From DAOPXV01 sp035352535 (GTDB lineage Bacteria; Muiribacteriota; UBA9980): a stretch of DNA of 17,130 bases. The DNA is taken from contig CAZJFS010000089.1 of assembly GCA_964545075.1 (NCBI GenBank), forward strand, positions 1 to 17,130, given 5' to 3'. Below the pieces are notes generated by a model that had not been told where the DNA came from, did no database searches, and worked only from the letters and a program-made list of their open reading frames with translations. Made by a program: the position numbers and the translations under genes. Shown one piece after another: positions 15,685 to 17,130 of this stretch (positions within the stretch are counted from its first letter, which is position 1; each line of letters begins with the position of its first letter).

Positions 15685-16815
15685 CTATCTGAAACTGTAA
15701 AATCCGAATTCGTCTCCCAAAAGGCGCGGGAAACGGGTTGTGATTTCCTGATGCGGTTCGTGTCCGGCGAATATGGCCGCCGAATCTCCGGAAATCACGT
15801 CCCATAACGCCGATTCTATATTTTCAACGAGTTTCACCTCGAAGGATATTTTAGGCTCGCTTTTCTGGGCGTATTCCGCTATCTTCGCGATAGCCGCAAG
15901 CGCTAATTTCTCGTCTTTTATTTTATTTATATAGACATCGAGTACGGATCTTGGGACCGATATTCTGGCTTTTTCCGCCTGGGATGCGGAGTCCAGCGTT
16001 TCGGAAAATGCCGCGAATTCCCGGATATGATTTTCGTCATATTTCGTCGTCATTGCCTTTCCGCGATATTTTAAGGACGCGATCGCTCGTGCGAGCGCCC
16101 TGCGTTTTTTTGACGGAAGCTTGCTTAAAAATTCGTCGGATGCGACCAATATGTCGTTTGGTATATCCGTTTTGAATTCATAAATGCTTTTTATATCCGC
16201 GTTTTTTAATCCGAGCGTGGAATAAGAAACGATAAGGTCGACCTCTCCCGCCGCCAGTTTTTTCAAGGATTCCGAGTTTGAGCCGGAGAAGCCTTCGAAT
16301 TTGAGTTTCGCGAGTTCATTCGCCGCCAGTGTCGTCCTCATGCCGATATACGGGACGACGAAACCCGAGGCTGAAAAAGGATCGACGAACAATACTGACG
16401 TTTCCGCCGGAAGATTTTCAATGCTTTCGATTCCCGATTTTTTAGAAGCGAAGACCGCCGCCCTGTAAACCGCCGAGCCGAGGCAATATATTGATATTGG
16501 TGAATACCGAAGCTTGTTGAGGTTAATAAGGAAGAGCCTGGGGGGAAGAACGGCTATATCGTATTCCCCCTTTATAAGCGCGTATTCGATTTCCGCGTGC
16601 GTTTTTTTCGAGATAATATCCATTCCGAGGCCGGCCGTTTTCTTTACGGCTTTTTTTATGGCCGCGCAAAGCGGCGCGTCGGAACCTGTTTCCGAATAGT
16701 TCAGAAGAAGCACCCTTACATCAAAGGTTTCGGCGTGAACGACATGCGCCATGGCCATGGCCATAAATAAAGCCGCCGCGACCGAGTAAACCACAAAAAT
16801 CCTGAAAGATCTCAT
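15685..16815 (-). CDS. PhnD-like periplasmic substrate-binding protein
   Basis: Exported binding protein of the phosphate/phosphite/phosphonate PhnD-like class (PF12974 type), 376 residues. Seen: a signal peptide (basic start, hydrophobic core 7-22, cleavage likely after VHA at 26-28) with no lipobox cysteine, so a soluble periplasmic protein. Lobe features include YDIAVLPPRLFL near 85-96 and DPFSASGFVVP at 145-155, like the ligand loop of PhnD proteins. The usual domain ends near residue 260; about 115 extra C-terminal residues follow and I do not recognise them. The ATG at 16815 has GGAGG six bases upstream. No ABC permease or ATPase is adjacent, so it may serve as the sensor of a signalling protein or work with a transporter elsewhere. 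Its stop lies two bases from that of the plus-strand operon, with no terminator between. Oxyanion binding is inferred. Confidence 0.85.
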   Translation of the reverse strand: MRSFRIFVVYSVAAALFMAMAMAHVVHAETFDVRVLLLNYSETGSDAPLCAAIKKAVKKTAGLGMDIISKKTHAEIEYALIKGEYDIAVLPPRLFLINLNKLRYSPISIYCLGSAVYRAAVFASKKSGIESIENLPAETSVLFVDPFSASGFVVPYIGMRTTLAANELAKLKFEGFSGSNSESLKKLAAGEVDLIVSYSTLGLKNADIKSIYEFKTDIPNDILVASDEFLSKLPSKKRRALARAIASLKYRGKAMTTKYDENHIREFAAFSETLDSASQAEKARISVPRSVLDVYINKIKDEKLALAAIAKIAEYAQKSEPKISFEVKLVENIESALWDVISGDSAAIFAGHEPHQEITTRFPRLLGDEFGFYSFR

Positions 16816-16821
16816 TTTGAA

Positions 16822-16826
16822 CCTCC
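16822..16826 (-). promoter_or_regulatory. Ribosome binding site of the PhnD-like gene
   Basis: GGAGG on the minus strand, six bases before the ATG at 16815, supports that start and the signal peptide it gives. Confidence 0.75.
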
Positions 16827-16896
16827 GCTGAATTTTAAAAATATAACTTTAATTAATCGCGTAAAAAGTTTTTGATTCCGGTATCCGATGCGTTTT

Positions 16897-16925
16897 ATTT
16901 TACCATAAAATTATATAAAAGTTAA
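16897..16925 (-). promoter_or_regulatory. Candidate promoter of the PhnD-like gene
   Basis: On the minus strand TTAACT (16925-16920) is followed after 17 bases by TAAAAT (16902-16897), matching 4/6 and 5/6 of the consensus. Transcription would begin near 16890, about 75 bases before the gene. The surrounding DNA is so AT-rich that chance -10-like sequences are common, so this is tentative. Confidence 0.35.
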
Positions 16926-16992
16926 CCCTCTAAAATAAAGAGCCGTTTTTTTGTTGGGATCTTAGAATCTGCGTTTTATCTTGAATAAGCCG

Positions 16993-17008
16993 TCGTTTAA
17001 TAAAACGA
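16993..17008. repeat. Short hairpin (6-base arms) in intergenic DNA
   Basis: TCGTTT and AAACGA arms surround AATA at 16993-17008. The right arm, extended as ATAAAACG (17000-17007), also pairs with CGTTTTAT at 16972-16979, so two alternative stems are possible. No T-run follows on the plus strand, so it does not look like a terminator; it could be part of an operator. Confidence 0.4.
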
Positions 17009-17015
17009 AGCCGCC

Positions 17016-17027
17016 GGACGGCCGTCC
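17016..17027. repeat. 12-base perfect palindrome upstream of the right-edge promoter
   Basis: GGACGGCCGTCC is a perfect two-fold palindrome in otherwise AT-rich DNA, ending 33 bases before the -35 box of the promoter at 17061. Its position suits an activator or regulator site; no T-run follows on the plus strand, so it is not a normal terminator. Confidence 0.45.
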
Positions 17028-17060
17028 TAAAAAATTAATGCTGCGAATAAAAAATAAAAA

Positions 17061-17090
17061 TTGACAAACTTTCATTGTTTGTGGTATATT
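17061..17090 (+). promoter_or_regulatory. Sigma70-type promoter facing the right edge
   Basis: A perfect TTGACA (17061-17066) is followed after 18 bases by TATATT (17085-17090), 5/6 of the -10 consensus. Transcription would start near 17097, with only about 34 bases of the transcript inside the window. No start codon with a ribosome site is seen there; the visible stretch could be a leader or the beginning of an RNA gene. Confidence 0.65.
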
Positions 17091-17130
17091 TGTAAAGTTG
17101 TCCAAGTCCGCCAGAGGCTAAGATAACGGC

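Larger units (their letters stand above)
16816..17060. other. AT-rich intergenic region without a gene
   Basis: About 245 bases between the PhnD-like gene and the right-edge promoter. I see no open frame with a ribosome site. It holds the tentative minus-strand promoter, a small hairpin and a GC-rich palindrome, and is otherwise AT-rich. Confidence 0.6.

Noticed and set aside
16928..16950. Hairpin followed by T-run (CTCT...AGAG, then CCGTTTTTTT) as a terminator
   Set aside because: The stem is only four base pairs with an AT-rich loop, and no plus-strand gene ends upstream of it.
17091..17130. Possible start of a tRNA (Ser/Leu-like TGTCC ... GGCTAAG pattern)
   Set aside because: The stretch cannot be folded into an acceptor plus D-arm with the expected conserved positions, the would-be 5' end precedes the predicted transcription start, and the rest is outside the window.
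1..17130. Mobile elements, CRISPR arrays, att sites, integrases
   Set aside because: No transposase or integrase motifs, no evenly spaced direct repeats, and no target-site-like duplications were seen; the repeats in the TPR gene are diverged coding repeats.

Overview
This window looks like chromosomal DNA of a Gram-negative-type, probably anaerobic bacterium from a lineage I cannot name. GC content is moderate, coding density is high, intergenic gaps are AT-rich, and strong sigma70-type promoters are visible. The gene set (a molybdenum hydroxylase, a MoxR/von Willebrand 'aerotolerance-type' cluster, a cysteine desulfurase and a very long TPR protein) would suit an uncultured anaerobe. No 16S or ribosomal protein gene is present to place it. 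I see no phage, transposon, CRISPR or integrase signal.

Layout. (1) Positions 1-2640, minus strand: a two-gene operon of a DUF401-type multi-pass membrane protein followed one base later by a fused [2Fe-2S]/molybdopterin xanthine-dehydrogenase-family subunit, which runs off the left edge. (2) Positions 2641-2776: a compact divergent control region with two consensus-like promoters back to back. Their -35 boxes form a perfect inverted repeat. (3) Positions 2777-15682, plus strand: eight tightly packed genes with gaps or overlaps of 24 bases or less and no internal terminator. In order they are a NUDIX hydrolase, a 23-repeat TPR protein, a NifS/IscS-type cysteine desulfurase, a membrane-anchored coiled-coil/disordered protein, a MoxR AAA+ ATPase, a DUF58 vWA protein, a BatA-like membrane vWA protein, and a 981-residue membrane protein with two vWA domains flanking a glutamine-amidotransferase-like domain. 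(4) Positions 15685-16815, minus strand: an orphan PhnD-like periplasmic binding protein, stop to stop with the big operon. (5) Positions 16816-17130: an AT-rich intergenic stretch with inverted repeats and a plus-strand promoter for a transcript that starts at the right edge.

How the parts may work together. The last five genes of the plus operon form a MoxR-vWA (Bat-like) membrane module: a soluble AAA+ ATPase, a soluble vWA partner, and membrane proteins whose vWA domains probably lie outside the cytoplasmic membrane. MoxR-vWA pairs are known as chaperone-like systems for metal-containing enzymes: RavA-ViaA, CbbQ-CbbO, and CoxD-CoxE for CO dehydrogenase, itself a xanthine-oxidase-family enzyme. 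Finding a cysteine desulfurase inside the module and a molybdenum hydroxylase divergently transcribed from a shared control region suggests, as inference only, a system that matures or protects sulfur-containing metal cofactors. That is the most interesting hypothesis in the window.
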